A stretch of 35,607 nucleotides of DNA from Betaproteobacteria bacterium (lineage in GTDB: Bacteria; Pseudomonadota; Gammaproteobacteria; Burkholderiales; Burkholderiaceae_C), in assembly GCA_028870715.1 (NCBI GenBank), contig JAGWOZ010000010.1, forward strand, positions 1 through 35,607, given 5' to 3'. Shown one piece after another: positions 16,744 through 26,456 of this stretch. Each line of letters opens with the position of its first letter. The stretch's first letter is position 1. Under the pieces are notes generated by a model, which searched no databases, was not told where the DNA came from, and was given only the letters and a program-made list of their open reading frames with translations. A program made the translations under genes and the position numbers.

Positions 16744-17994
16744 ATGTGGAAGCTCACCGGTCCCATCCAGCACATCAGCAATTATCACGCCGAACTGACA
16801 CGCATTCGCCGTGATTTGCATGCGCATCCCGAACTCGGGTTTGAGGAGGCGCGCACGGCTAGTCTTGTCGCCGCAGAGCTGTCCAGCTATGGCGTGGACG
16901 AGGTCCACGCCGGTATTGGGCGCACGGGCGTGGTGGGGGTCGTGCGCGGAAGGCTCAATATCGAGACCAGCCTCGACGGGCCATTGAATGGGGCGGCGGA
17001 TTCCCGTGTGCGCGCAGTGGCGCTGCGCGCCGACATGGATGCGCTGCCCATCAAGGAGGACAGCGATTTCCCCTGGCGCTCCGCTCGCAGTGGTGTGATG
17101 CACGCTTGCGGCCATGATGGTCACACCACCATGTTGCTGGGTGCCGCACGCTATCTGGCGGCCACGCGGAATTTTGCCGGCAGCGTGTATTGCATCTTCC
17201 AGCCCGGAGAGGAGGGGCTGGGTGGCGCCAAGGCCATGATGGACGATGGTTTGTTCGAGCGCTTCCCGGCAGACTGGATCTTCGGCATGCATAACTGGCC
17301 GCAGTTGCCTTCTGGAAAGATCGGCCTGGCGCCGGGCGCAATGATGGCGGCGGCGGACCGCATCACCATCAAGGTCACGGGCGACGGTGGCCACGGCGCC
17401 CATCCGGACATGACCATCGACCCCGTTCTTGTGTCAGCGCACATCATCACGGCGGTGCAGAGCATCGTCGCGCGCAATGTCAACCCGCTGGACGATGCCG
17501 TCGTCAGTATTTGCGCACTGCAGGGTGGCGCTCTGTCGGCCATGAGTGTGATTCCGCGCCAGGTCACCCTGGTGGGAACGGTGCGCAGTTTCCGCGCCGA
17601 GGTCCAGGCTTTGATCGAAAAACGCCTGGGTCACATCGTGCAATCCGTGGCGCAGGCCTTCGGGGCCAGTGCAGAGATGCAGTACGAGCGCATTTACCCC
17701 GCCACGATCAATACCCCGCAGGCGGCGCATTATGCTGCCGAGGTTGCCGCCGAGATTGTGGGTGATGCCGCCGTGGTGCGTGATCTGCCGCCCAGCATGG
17801 GGGCCGAAGACTTCGCGTTCATGTTGCAGGCCACGCCGGGGGCGTACCTGCGCTTGGGACAGGGATCCGAGGGAGGGGGTTTCCTTCACACGCCGCGCTT
17901 CGACTTCAACGACGCCGTTCTGCCCTTGGGGGCGGCGCTTTACGCGCGCCTGGCGGAAAAGGTGCTGAGCCAGCCGGTCGGCGCGATGCTCTGA
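16744..17994 (+). CDS. M20-family metal-dependent amidohydrolase
   Basis: This is a dizinc or dimanganese amidohydrolase of the M20D group (hippurate hydrolase, N-acyl amino acid hydrolase and IAA-amide hydrolase relatives), 416 residues. Metal-site motifs are RADMDALPIKED, MHACGHDGHTTMLL (His120, Cys122, His124), QPGEEGLGGAKAM and MGAEDFAFML. Cys122 is the usual extra ligand of M20D enzymes. The dimerisation domain lies at about residues 200-315 (HGAHPDMTIDPV). No signal peptide from ATG 16744, so cytoplasmic. A longer frame from 16483 adds about 87 residues without family similarity and was rejected. The exact substrate is not predictable. Confidence 0.9.
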   Translation: MWKLTGPIQHISNYHAELTRIRRDLHAHPELGFEEARTASLVAAELSSYGVDEVHAGIGRTGVVGVVRGRLNIETSLDGPLNGAADSRVRAVALRADMDALPIKEDSDFPWRSARSGVMHACGHDGHTTMLLGAARYLAATRNFAGSVYCIFQPGEEGLGGAKAMMDDGLFERFPADWIFGMHNWPQLPSGKIGLAPGAMMAAADRITIKVTGDGGHGAHPDMTIDPVLVSAHIITAVQSIVARNVNPLDDAVVSICALQGGALSAMSVIPRQVTLVGTVRSFRAEVQALIEKRLGHIVQSVAQAFGASAEMQYERIYPATINTPQAAHYAAEVAAEIVGDAAVVRDLPPSMGAEDFAFMLQATPGAYLRLGQGSEGGGFLHTPRFDFNDAVLPLGAALYARLAEKVLSQPVGAML

Positions 17995-18010
17995 GCCGAT
18001 TTGCCTTGCG

Positions 18011-18045
18011 CCATCGCGCAATTGGCCCTAGGCTTGGCGCGATGG
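18011..18045 (+). terminator. Stem-loop after the amidohydrolase gene
   Basis: CCATCGCGC (18011-18019) and GCGCGATGG (18037-18045) form a perfect 9-bp stem with a 17-base loop, 14 bases after the stop at 17994. No T-run follows, so it is at best a weak or Rho-assisted terminator. Confidence 0.3.
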
Positions 18046-18094
18046 GCTGGCGCACCGCGTCGGCGGTGATGTACGCGTCATTGAAAGGACTTCC

Positions 18095-18340
18095 ATGCAC
18101 CTGCTTGCGTTTCTCATCATCGGCGCCGTTGCCGGCTGGCTTGCGGGGCTCATCACCAAGGGTGGTGGATTCGGATTGCTCGGCGATATCGTGGTCGGCG
18201 TGGTCGGCGCCTTCCTCGGCGGGTTTTTGTTCCGCATGCTCGGACTCTTCCCGGGTGGGGGTCTCATCCCCAGCCTGATTGTGGCGACCATTGGTGCTGT
18301 CGTGCTGTTGTTCTTGATCCGGCTGATCAAGCGGGCTTGA
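18095..18340 (+). CDS. Small YeaQ/YmgE/GlsB-type membrane protein
   Basis: This is an 81-residue hydrophobic protein of the transglycosylase-associated / GlsB-YeaQ-YmgE family, often linked with stress but without a known biochemical function. It has three membrane spans: about residues 2-20 (LLAFLIIGAVAGWLAGLI), 26-50 (LLGDIVVGVVGAFLGGFL) and 56-78 (IPSLIVATIGAVVLLFLI). It has a ribosome-binding site (AAAGGAC) and stands alone, convergent with tyrS. Confidence 0.88.
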   Translation: MHLLAFLIIGAVAGWLAGLITKGGGFGLLGDIVVGVVGAFLGGFLFRMLGLFPGGGLIPSLIVATIGAVVLLFLIRLIKRA

Positions 18341-18421
18341 CGATTTGTGCGCGTGCCCGACGCAGATCGTCGGGCCATGCCAAAATTCGGCAGGCCATTG
18401 TGTCGCAGCGCCACGCAGCCT

Positions 18422-19696
18422 TCAGCCGAGAAAAACCCGGGCGAACTTGCGCTTGCCAACCTGAAGCACCACGGCTCCGGCGGCAAGCTTCAATGTGCGG
18501 TCTTCCACGAGTGTGCCGTCCACCCGCACCCCACGCTGGGCAATCATGCGCAGCGCTTCGGCGGTGGAGGGCACCAGCCCCGCTTGTTTGAGGGCAGCGG
18601 AAAGGAGCAGCCCGCCTTCGGGCAGGGCCAGCCGTACGTCGGGGATATCGTCCGGCACGCCACCGCGGGCACGCAGTTCGAAATCCGCCTGAGCTGCGGC
18701 GGCGGCTTGTGCGGAGTGAAAACGGCTGACGATCTCGTGTGCAAGCAAGACCTTCGCGTCCTTGGGGTTGCGCCCCGCGTCGACTTCAGCTTTCAGCGCC
18801 GCAATTTCGTCCAACGGGCGGAATGAAAGCAGTTCGTAGTACCGCCACATCAGCGTGTCATTGATCGACAGCAGCTTGGCGTACATGCTGGCCGGCGCCT
18901 CTTGAATGCCGATGTAGTTGCCCTTGCTCTTGGACATCTTCTCGACCCCGTCCAGTCCTTCAAGGAGCGGCATGGTCAGGATGCACTGCGGCTCCTGCCC
19001 ATACTCTTTCTGCAGCTCACGGCCGACAAGAAGGTTGAACTTCTGGTCGGTTCCGCCTAGCTCCAGGTCACTATGCAGTGCAACCGAGTCATAGCCCTGC
19101 ATCAGCGGATACAGGAGTTCGTGCATCGCGATCGGCACGCCGGCCTTGAAGCGTTGGGTGAAATCATCACGCTCGAGAAGTCGCGCCAGGGTGTACTTCG
19201 CCGCAAGGCGAATCATGCCGTCTGCTCCCAGGAGCTCGCTCCATTCGGAGTTGTAACGAATTTCCGTTCGCTCAGGGTCGAGCACCAGGCTGGCCTGCGC
19301 GTAATAGGTCTGTGCATTGGCTTTGATCTGCTCGATCGTCAGCGGCGGGCGGGTGGTGTTGCGCCCGGAAGGGTCGCCGATGCGTGAGGTGAAGTCGCCA
19401 ATGAGGAAAATCACCGTGTGGCCCAGATCTTGCAACTGCCGAAGCTTGTTGAGTACGACTGTATGACCGAGGTGGATGTCCGGAGCCGTTGGATCGAGCC
19501 CGAGCTTGATGCGCAGCGGCTTGCCCGTGGCGGCGCTGCGGGCAAGCTTGGCCTCCCATTCGGATTGCACCAGGAGCTCTGAGCAGCCGCGTTTGGTGAT
19601 GGCCAAGGCTTGCTGCACCGTCTTGGCGCGTGGCCCAGCGGACTGCATCGCACTTGCAAGCGAAGCGTCAGGATTGTGAAAAGAGGAATCAGTCAT
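18422..19696 (-). CDS. tyrS: Tyrosyl-tRNA synthetase
   Basis: This class-I aminoacyl-tRNA synthetase charges tRNA-Tyr. It has 424 residues from the chosen ATG. The HIGH-type motif is HLGH (residues 75-78), the KMSKS loop is KMSKSKGN (about residue 252), and an S4 RNA-binding domain closes the protein ([13 protein letters not shown]). An in-frame upstream start at 19783 adds 29 residues not typical of the family. The gene is divergent from the M23 peptidase genes, an arrangement I recall from other Burkholderiales. Confidence 0.96.
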   Translation of the reverse strand: MTDSSFHNPDASLASAMQSAGPRAKTVQQALAITKRGCSELLVQSEWEAKLARSAATGKPLRIKLGLDPTAPDIHLGHTVVLNKLRQLQDLGHTVIFLIGDFTSRIGDPSGRNTTRPPLTIEQIKANAQTYYAQASLVLDPERTEIRYNSEWSELLGADGMIRLAAKYTLARLLERDDFTQRFKAGVPIAMHELLYPLMQGYDSVALHSDLELGGTDQKFNLLVGRELQKEYGQEPQCILTMPLLEGLDGVEKMSKSKGNYIGIQEAPASMYAKLLSINDTLMWRYYELLSFRPLDEIAALKAEVDAGRNPKDAKVLLAHEIVSRFHSAQAAAAAQADFELRARGGVPDDIPDVRLALPEGGLLLSAALKQAGLVPSTAEALRMIAQRGVRVDGTLVEDRTLKLAAGAVVLQVGKRKFARVFLG

Positions 19697-19990
19697 GGCT
19701 TTTGGGGAATTTTTGCAGGAAACGGCTGTTAAACTTGGGCCCGCCCTGCATCCTGAATCGGGTCGCGGATTGCGCATCGCCAAGTTTTTCCATGCGCGTT
19801 TGCACCTCAGTCACGCAGTGTATTGGAGGCGTTCGCACGCACCGTCGCCCACGCTTGATCGCGGAGACGGCGCGTTGGCCCAGACGTCGCGCTTGCGCGG
19901 CAGGCTGCTTCAGGAATGCGCTCCACCCCTTCCGCCCTGGCTGGCTCATGCCGGCTGGTTGTTCCGCCACTCGATGAGCAAGGAGTGTGC
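19697..19990. other. Divergent promoter region between tyrS and the M23 peptidase genes
   Basis: No gene is supported in these 294 bases. A possible + strand promoter is TTTGCA (about 19799) with TATTGG 16 bases further on; it is weak. Nothing else definite is seen. Confidence 0.35.
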
Positions 19991-21451
19991 ATGACTTTTT
20001 TTGCCCAAACCCCCAACCGGCTTCGCGGCCGCATCGCTGCGCTGCGCGAAGCAGTCGAGCGCCATCCGGGCCGCGTTGCAGCTGCCGTTGGCTCGACCTT
20101 GCTGCTGTCCAGCGCGACGGCTTTTGGCCTTGCCGAATATGGCCCCCAGCCCCAACTGCCCCCGGCCACGACGCTGAGCATTCCCGTGGCCATCGACGTC
20201 GCGCCACAAGTGCAGGCGCTGGATGACCAACCACAGCAGGTCTATACGACGGCCCATGTGCGCGCGTCCGACACGGTGGAGTCGTTGCTGCGCCGTTTGC
20301 AGGTGACCGATCCGGCGCAATTGAAGGGTCTTGTCGCCAATGCCGATCTGCGTGCCGTGCTCGACGCGTCAGGCACAGTGGTGACGGCGAAGGTCAATTC
20401 GGTGGGCCAACTGATGCAGCTTCAGGCGAGATTGCCGCAAGCAGCGCTGACGCGACCCGAGAAGGACGTGCAAAGCGCGGGCGCGGATCACGCCCAAGTG
20501 CCCGACGGTGAGACCTTGCGTCTGTTTACCCTCACCAGCCAGCCCGGCGGGGGCTTTGCCAGCACTGTGGCGCAGGAGAGCGCGCAGGCACAGCTGCGCA
20601 TGGCAACGGGCGTGGTGCAGTCCACGCTGTTCGCGGCGGCCGACGAGGCGCACATGCCCGACGCCGTAGCCACGCAATTGGTGAACCTTTTTGCTGGCGA
20701 GGTGGATTTCCGCCGCAGCTTGCGTCCAGGCGACCGTTTCACCGTCGTGTGGCGACAATATGAGGCTGGTGGCCAGACCCTGCGTGTGGGGCGCATCCTC
20801 TCGGCCCAGATCACCAATCGTGGCGTCACGCACGCTGCCGTATGGTTTGATCCGCAGGGCGACAAAAAGGCCGCGGGATACTACAAGCCCGACGGTAGCA
20901 GTCTGACGCGTGCGTTTCTGCTCTCGCCCTTGCCTTATGACCGGCTGACCTCAGGCTACGGCTGGCGCATCAGCCCCATTTTCCACAAGCCCGAATTTCA
21001 CGAAGGCATCGACCTGGCGATTCCCGTGGGCACGCCCGTGCGCACGATTGCGGATGGGCGCGTGGTCTATGCGGGCTGGGGCACGGGGTACGGAAAGTAC
21101 GTCAAGGTCGTGCACCCCGACGGTTTCGCCACGATCTACTCGCATTTGAGCCAGTTTGACGTGCACGTCGGTGAGCACGTCAAACAGGGCGAGGTCGTGG
21201 CCCGGTCCGGCAACACGGGCTGGTCAACCGGCCCGCACCTGTACTTCCAGTTCTTCGTTGACGGCCGACCGGTGAACCCGTTGACGATAGCGCACTATTC
21301 GCCGAAGGGAAGTGCTGTTCCAGCGGATCTGCGCAGCGCCTTTTTCGCACAGACATCCGAGCCTGCCAAGATGTTGGCCCTCGTTCCGGGGCCCGAAGTC
21401 GCCAGTGATGTCAACCAGGCGCCCGCCCAAGGCGCCCAGCGCAACGGCTGA
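19991..21451 (+). CDS. M23-family peptidase-like protein, degenerate active site
   Basis: This is an envelope protein of 486 residues with a LytM (M23) domain. A hydrophobic segment at about residues 28-48 (VAAAVGSTLLLSSATAF) should anchor it in the inner membrane with the rest in the periplasm. The middle region resembles the OapA/LysM-like part of this family. The LytM domain covers about residues 320-440: HEGID supplies His337 and Asp341, but the final motif is HLYFQ (His416, Tyr418) where the family has HLHFE. The lost histidine is a zinc ligand, so the enzyme is probably inactive, like regulatory LytM proteins (EnvC, NlpD). A strong AAGGAG lies five bases before ATG 19991. An intact paralogue follows after three bases. 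Confidence 0.9.
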   Translation: MTFFAQTPNRLRGRIAALREAVERHPGRVAAAVGSTLLLSSATAFGLAEYGPQPQLPPATTLSIPVAIDVAPQVQALDDQPQQVYTTAHVRASDTVESLLRRLQVTDPAQLKGLVANADLRAVLDASGTVVTAKVNSVGQLMQLQARLPQAALTRPEKDVQSAGADHAQVPDGETLRLFTLTSQPGGGFASTVAQESAQAQLRMATGVVQSTLFAAADEAHMPDAVATQLVNLFAGEVDFRRSLRPGDRFTVVWRQYEAGGQTLRVGRILSAQITNRGVTHAAVWFDPQGDKKAAGYYKPDGSSLTRAFLLSPLPYDRLTSGYGWRISPIFHKPEFHEGIDLAIPVGTPVRTIADGRVVYAGWGTGYGKYVKVVHPDGFATIYSHLSQFDVHVGEHVKQGEVVARSGNTGWSTGPHLYFQFFVDGRPVNPLTIAHYSPKGSAVPADLRSAFFAQTSEPAKMLALVPGPEVASDVNQAPAQGAQRNG

Positions 21452-21454
21452 CGC

Positions 21455-22942
21455 ATGACACCCAACAAGCGCTCAAGCGGGTATTGCACAACCCTGCGAG
21501 CAGCGCAAGATGGAGCGGCTGCCACGGCGCGTCTTTTGCGCGCCGTGTTTCGTGCACATCCCGGGCGCGCGGCATTCGCGGCTGGCGTCGTGCTGATGGG
21601 GGCAGGCGTTACTGCCTACGCCATTGCGCCTGATACCGATGACCCGGCACTCCGGCCCGCGACGCTCCTAACCATCCCGCTGCAGACGGACGCCGCGGCG
21701 CAGGCCGAGGTTCTGGATGAACAGCCGGTGGTGTTGCATGACAGCACCCAGATCGGTCGAGACGACACGGTGCAGACCCTGCTGGGGCGCTTGGGCGTGA
21801 CCGACCCCACAACGCTGCATACCCTTGGCAGGGACGCCCAGATGCGCGCCCTTGTCGCGGGGGGCAACATTGGGTCGGAAGTGGTGGCCGAGGTTGACAG
21901 CACTGGGCAGCTACGCAAGCTTGAAGCCAGCTTGGTGACCCGCGTTGGGGAGTTCCCTGCTCCCTCCGCCGATCATGGAGCGCAAGGCGAGGGACTGCGT
22001 GTTGCCGATCTCGCGCCGCAGGGCAAGCGGCTCACGCTCGCCCCATCTGCGGCAGGCTGGATCGCGCGCCTCGCGCCGCTTGACCTGCGCACGCAGACGG
22101 CCATTGCCGCCGGGGAGATCCGGAGCAGCCTCGCCGAGACGGCGCAAAGGGCAGGCCTGGCGCAGAATGTAATGGCCCAACTTCGCCAGATCTTCGCCGA
22201 GCGGCTCAATATCCGTCACGATCTGTCTGCCGGCGAGCACTTTGCCGTGGTCTATGAGGTGTTCACGGCGAATGGCCGCACGGTAGGCACGGGGCGTGTG
22301 CTTGCCGCCGAGCTCACCAGCCATGGCAAGCGGTTGCAGGCGCTGTGGTTTGCTCCGCGCGATGCCCCGGGGCAAGGCGGCTATTACACCCCGCAAGGCC
22401 ATGGCCTGCAGCGCGGTTGGCTCACCTCTCCGCTGGCCATCAGCAAGGTCACGTCGACTTTCGGCATGCGCTTTGACCCCGTGGCCCGGCGCACGCAGTT
22501 GCACGAGGGCGTGGATTTCCACGCGACCGTGGGCACGCCGGTGCGCACCGTCGCAAGCGGCCGCGTCGTCGCGGCTGGCAAGGAATCCGGCTACGGCAAT
22601 GTCGTGAAGATTGATCACCCCGGGGGCATCGAAACGGTGTACGCGCACCTGAGCCGGATTGACGTGCACGCGGGCCAACGCGTCTCAGGCGGCCAGGTCA
22701 TCGCCAAGTCGGGCGACTCGGGCTGGTCGACGGCTCCACATCTGCACTTTGAACTCCATGTGAGGGGCCGACTGGTGGATCCGCTGAAGATTGCCGCCTA
22801 TATGCCGCCAAGCCCATCCCTGCCCGCTGGCGAGCGAGCCGGGTTTCTCGCCGCCACCGCCGTCTTGAGCACCCAGTTGGCTGCGGCAATAGGAGGCGCA
22901 TCGCGCCTGGCCAGCGCCGCCCCGGCTTCTGAAATCGACTAG
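21455..22942 (+). CDS. M23-family (LytM) metalloendopeptidase, intact
   Basis: This is a peptidoglycan endopeptidase of 495 residues with the same layout as the gene before it: an N-terminal membrane anchor (residues about 33-52, AAFAAGVVLMGAGVTAYAIA), a middle region, and a C-terminal LytM domain. All zinc and catalytic residues are present: His350 and Asp354 in HEGVDFH, and His429/His431 in HLHFELH. It begins three bases after the stop of its paralogue, so the two are made together. Shared segments (STAPHLHFEL versus STGPHLYFQF; TIPLQTD versus SIPVAID) show a tandem duplication that has diverged strongly. It lies upstream of anmK, in keeping with cell-wall turnover. Confidence 0.93.
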   Translation: MTPNKRSSGYCTTLRAAQDGAAATARLLRAVFRAHPGRAAFAAGVVLMGAGVTAYAIAPDTDDPALRPATLLTIPLQTDAAAQAEVLDEQPVVLHDSTQIGRDDTVQTLLGRLGVTDPTTLHTLGRDAQMRALVAGGNIGSEVVAEVDSTGQLRKLEASLVTRVGEFPAPSADHGAQGEGLRVADLAPQGKRLTLAPSAAGWIARLAPLDLRTQTAIAAGEIRSSLAETAQRAGLAQNVMAQLRQIFAERLNIRHDLSAGEHFAVVYEVFTANGRTVGTGRVLAAELTSHGKRLQALWFAPRDAPGQGGYYTPQGHGLQRGWLTSPLAISKVTSTFGMRFDPVARRTQLHEGVDFHATVGTPVRTVASGRVVAAGKESGYGNVVKIDHPGGIETVYAHLSRIDVHAGQRVSGGQVIAKSGDSGWSTAPHLHFELHVRGRLVDPLKIAAYMPPSPSLPAGERAGFLAATAVLSTQLAAAIGGASRLASAAPASEID

Positions 22943-22968
22943 GGGCTCGAAGGAGCCTTCGTCAGGCC

Positions 22969-24135
22969 ATGACCACGTTGCGCCACGCTCCGCCGGGGGC
23001 GGTTAATTTGTACATCGGCCTGATGTCCGGGACCTCGCTCGACGGGGTGGACGGCGTTTTGCTGGAACTCGCACGAGGCGCGGAAGCGGCTCAGGAATCC
23101 CAGCGCGCCTCGGCGAGCCACTTGCGCGTGCGTGCGCACGCCCACCAGGTTTTTCCGGGCCAATTGCGCGCCGATCTGTTGGTGCTGACCCAGTCATGCC
23201 CCGACGAGATTCATCGCGCGCAATGCGCCGCCATTGAGCTTGTGGACGTCTATGCGCAGGTGGTCACCAAATTGCTGAGTCAGGAAGCGCTGGGGCCCGC
23301 TGCTGTGCGTGCGATTGGCGCACACGGGCAGACGGTGCGGCACCGACCGGACCGAGGGTACAGCGTCCAGATCAATGCCCCTGCGCTACTGGCCGAGCGT
23401 ACCGGAATCACTGTGGTTGCCGACTTTCGCAGTCGCGATATTGCTGCTGGTGGCCAAGGCGCGCCGTTGGTCCCGGCCTTTCACCATGCCGCGTTTTGGC
23501 ACCCCGGCGAGGCCTTGGCCGTGCTCAATCTTGGTGGCATCGCGAACCTGACACTGATTGACCAGGCTGGCAGCACGATCGGCTTCGACTGTGGTCCGGC
23601 CAACACCTTGCTGGATGGATGGGTCCAGAAACATCTGGGCGGTGAATTCGATGCCGGTGGCAGCTGGGCGGCTGGTGGGCGCGTCTCTGCCCCCCTGTTG
23701 CATGACCTGCTTGCCGAGCCGTATTTCGCCGCTTTGCCACCCAAGAGCACGGGACAAGAACTTTTTAACCTGGCGTGGTTGCAGCGCGCACTTGCTTCGC
23801 GTACCGCGCTGCAACCGCGGGACGTGCAGGCCACCTTGGCGGAACTGACGGCCACGACCGTCACGCGGGATTTGCGGCGTCACCTGCCCCAAGCACGCAC
23901 CCTTCTCGTGTGCGGCGGCGGAGCGGAAAACGCCGATTTGGTGCAACGCTTGCGCCGGCTCGTGCCGGGTGTGGAGGTGGTGAGCTCGGCTGCGCGCGGC
24001 ATGCCGCCTCAGCAGGTGGAGGCGGCTGCTTTCGCGTGGCTTGCGGCTCAGACGCTGGCCGGTCTGCCGGGCAATATCCCTGGGGTCACCGGTGCTGCGG
24101 GCCCGCGTGTGCTTGGTGCCGTCTACGCGGTTTGA
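22969..24135 (+). CDS. anmK: Anhydro-N-acetylmuramic acid kinase
   Basis: This cytoplasmic kinase opens the 1,6-anhydro ring of anhydro-MurNAc and phosphorylates it to MurNAc-6-P, recycling peptidoglycan. It has 388 residues. The phosphate-binding motif is GLMSGTSLDGVDG near residue 18. Others are GAHGQTVRHRP, VLNLGGIANLT, GFDCGPANTLLDGW and VCGGGAENADL. It follows the two M23 genes by 26 bases with AAGGAG upstream of its start, so wall cleavage and fragment recycling are probably co-expressed. It converges with erpA, 15 bases apart. Confidence 0.96.
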   Translation: MTTLRHAPPGAVNLYIGLMSGTSLDGVDGVLLELARGAEAAQESQRASASHLRVRAHAHQVFPGQLRADLLVLTQSCPDEIHRAQCAAIELVDVYAQVVTKLLSQEALGPAAVRAIGAHGQTVRHRPDRGYSVQINAPALLAERTGITVVADFRSRDIAAGGQGAPLVPAFHHAAFWHPGEALAVLNLGGIANLTLIDQAGSTIGFDCGPANTLLDGWVQKHLGGEFDAGGSWAAGGRVSAPLLHDLLAEPYFAALPPKSTGQELFNLAWLQRALASRTALQPRDVQATLAELTATTVTRDLRRHLPQARTLLVCGGGAENADLVQRLRRLVPGVEVVSSAARGMPPQQVEAAAFAWLAAQTLAGLPGNIPGVTGAAGPRVLGAVYAV

Positions 24136-24150
24136 CAGCGGTCGTAAAGC

Positions 24151-24531
24151 TCACACGGAAAAGGATGAGCCGCAACCGCAGGTCGTGGTGGCATTCGGAT
24201 TCTTGATCACGAACTGAGCGCCTTCCAGCCCTTCCTTGTAATCGATCTCGGCGCCGGTGAGATATTGCAGGCTCATGGCGTCGATCAGCAGGGTGACGCC
24301 ATTCTTCACCATCTGCATGTCGTCCTCATTGACCGCTTCATCGAACGTGAAGCCGTACTGGAAACCCGAACAGCCCCCACCCTGCACGAACACGCGCAAC
24401 TTGAGATCGGCATTGCCTTCCTCGTCAATCAGTTCCTTCACCTTGGCCGCAGCGCTGTCCGTGAACAGCAACGGACCCGGCATTTCCGTGGTCGTGGCAA
24501 GGGCGTTCGTGTCTTGCATGAGTGCGCTCAT
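24151..24531 (-). CDS. erpA: A-type iron-sulfur cluster carrier ErpA
   Basis: This is an A-type carrier that delivers Fe-S clusters to target proteins. It has 126 residues. The three cluster ligands are Cys54 ([11 protein letters not shown]) and Cys118/Cys120 (CGCGSSFSV). A strong AGGAGG precedes the ATG. Assignment to ErpA rather than IscA or SufA rests on overall resemblance and on its place beside argC and anmK. Confidence 0.93.
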   Translation of the reverse strand: MSALMQDTNALATTTEMPGPLLFTDSAAAKVKELIDEEGNADLKLRVFVQGGGCSGFQYGFTFDEAVNEDDMQMVKNGVTLLIDAMSLQYLTGAEIDYKEGLEGAQFVIKNPNATTTCGCGSSFSV

Positions 24532-24610
24532 GGCAACCTCCTAGTGAATGCGCTAATTCTAGGCCGCCGACCAATCCGTGCGTGGCCTTGGCTGAAAACA
24601 CCCACAAGCC

Positions 24611-25669
24611 TCAGGGCAGCAGTGCCGGCCCCTCCAGGCCGGCCGTCTCGGGCAGGCCGAACATCAGATTCATGTTTTGCACTGCCTGGCCCGAGGCGCC
24701 TTTGGTGAGATTGTCCTGCACGACCAGGATCATCGCCGTGTCGGGCGTGGGCCTGTGTACGGCCAGGCGCAGCACGTTGGCGCCCCGCACGCTGCGGGTC
24801 TCCGGCGCACTTCCCGCAGGCAGGACGTCAACGAATGGTTCGTCGGCGTAAAAATTCTCATACAGCCCCTGCAGGTCGATCGTGGCACCTTGCGACGTCA
24901 GCCGTGCATACAGCGTCGCGTGCATGCCCCGGATCATCGGCAGCAGATGCGGCATGAACAGGCAGTGCACGCGCTCGTCATCGTCGGCCAGGCCAGAAAT
25001 CCGGCGCAGTTCCTGGTTGATTTCCGGGCCATGGCGGTGCCCGCTCACGCCGTAAGCCTTGAAGTTGTCAGAAGCCTCTGCAAAAAGGAGTCCGACCTCC
25101 GCCTTGCGACCAGCACCGGAGACGCCCGAGGCGCAATTGGCGATGAGATGTCCGGCGTCGACCAGGCCGGGCGTGCGCAGCAGCGGCGCCAGACCCAACT
25201 GCACGGTGGTGGGGTAGCAACCAGGGTTGCCGACAATGCGCGCCTGGCGGATGGCTTGCCTGTTGAGCTCGGGCAATCCGTACGCGGCTTCCTGGAGCAG
25301 ATCCGGGCAGGCGTGCGGCATGCCGTACCAGCGCTCGAACGCTCCGACGTCCCGCAGGCGGAAATCGGCGGCCAGGTCGATGATGCGCACGCCAGCCTCG
25401 AGAAGGCCGCGCGCCTGGCTCATGGCAACCCCGTGCGGGGTTGCGAAGAACACAACGTCGCACTGCGCCAGGGGGGCGGCGTCGGGGCTCGAAAAATGGA
25501 GGTTCGTATGCCCACGCAGGCTGGGAAACATCTCCGACACGGCCAAGCCGGACTCTTTGCGTGATGTGATTGCCACAAGCTCGGCATGGGGATGGCGCAC
25601 GAGCAAGCGCAACAGTTCAACGCCCGTGTAGCCTGTGCCCCCAACAATTCCGATCCGCAACCTTTCCAT
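24611..25669 (-). CDS. argC: N-acetyl-gamma-glutamyl-phosphate reductase
   Basis: This NADPH-dependent enzyme is the third step of arginine synthesis, reducing N-acetylglutamyl phosphate to the semialdehyde. It has 352 residues, the long type. The nucleotide-binding motif [14 protein letters not shown] is at the N-terminus, and the catalytic Cys151 lies in GNPGCYPT. The sequence [11 protein letters not shown] carries the catalytic His. GGAGG precedes the start. It is followed by erpA on the same strand, 79 bases on. Confidence 0.95.
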   Translation of the reverse strand: MERLRIGIVGGTGYTGVELLRLLVRHPHAELVAITSRKESGLAVSEMFPSLRGHTNLHFSSPDAAPLAQCDVVFFATPHGVAMSQARGLLEAGVRIIDLAADFRLRDVGAFERWYGMPHACPDLLQEAAYGLPELNRQAIRQARIVGNPGCYPTTVQLGLAPLLRTPGLVDAGHLIANCASGVSGAGRKAEVGLLFAEASDNFKAYGVSGHRHGPEINQELRRISGLADDDERVHCLFMPHLLPMIRGMHATLYARLTSQGATIDLQGLYENFYADEPFVDVLPAGSAPETRSVRGANVLRLAVHRPTPDTAMILVVQDNLTKGASGQAVQNMNLMFGLPETAGLEGPALLP

Positions 25670-26054
25670 CGATTCGCCTCCGCATTGCAGGCTTCGATGT
25701 TAATGCGCGCAGGCGCCTCATGCAGGGCGGGTCAAGGGCATTCGTCCTGTCGGGCTGGCCGCAGTAGCTGGCGCAGGTGGGGCGCGTGGCACAGATGTCA
25801 CCGCCGGCGCTGGACTCCGCGCCCGATGGTGAACACGCCCCGTCGATGAGTGCCAGGACGCATTGCCTTTGCGTGGCGCGCCTGAGGTTGTCACGCACGG
25901 GCCGGGCTCGCCGGCCGGCGCCCAATTTGATTGACCGCGGGACGCAATTCTCGAAGAACGGCTTGCGTCCGACCGAAAAAACAAAGGCCCGTCTTTTGGA
26001 CGGGCCTTTGCGGATGGCGCCAGCTTCGGCGGGCGCGACACTCCATTGCGAAAC
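25670..26054. other. Intergenic region between rpsI and argC
   Basis: This 385-base stretch holds the rpsI terminator (25976-26009) on the rpsI side and the argC ribosome-binding site at its other end. No gene is supported between them. An argC promoter is expected but not clearly visible. Confidence 0.5.
25976..26009 (-). terminator. Rho-independent terminator of rplM-rpsI
   Basis: Read on the minus strand, AAAGGCCCGTC, a five-base loop and GACGGGCCTTT form a perfect 11-bp stem, followed by G and six T residues (plus-strand A-run 25976-25981). It lies 46 bases after the rpsI stop. Confidence 0.88.
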
Positions 26055-26447
26055 TCAGCGCTTGGAGAACTGCTTGCGGCGACGGGCGCCGTGCAAGCCG
26101 ACTTTCTTGCGCTCCACTTCGCGGGCGTCACGTGTGACGAAGCCGGCATTGGACAGCGCCGACTTGAGAGCTGCGTCATAGTCGATCAGCGCACGGGTGA
26201 TGCCGTGGCGTACCGCTCCGGCTTGGCCGGATTCGCCGCCACCGCGCACATTCACCTTGATGTCGAACAGCGTTTCGTTCTGCGTCAAGACCAACGGTTG
26301 CTTGACCACCATGATGGACGTCTGGCGACCGAAATATTCCTGAAGCGCCAAGCCATTGACAGTGATGTTGCCGCTGCCTTTTTTGATGAACACGCGGGCC
26401 ACAGAACTCTTGCGGCGGCCGGTGCCGTAATTCCAATCTCCGATCAT
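26055..26447 (-). CDS. rpsI: 30S ribosomal protein S9
   Basis: This is small-subunit protein S9, 130 residues. It has [14 protein letters not shown] near the N-terminus and the conserved tail RRKQFSKR that reaches the ribosomal P site. AAGGAG precedes the ATG. It starts nine bases after rplM, the usual two-gene operon, and ends before a strong terminator. Confidence 0.98.
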   Translation of the reverse strand: MIGDWNYGTGRRKSSVARVFIKKGSGNITVNGLALQEYFGRQTSIMVVKQPLVLTQNETLFDIKVNVRGGGESGQAGAVRHGITRALIDYDAALKSALSNAGFVTRDAREVERKKVGLHGARRRKQFSKR

Positions 26448-26456
26448 GGCCGCTCC

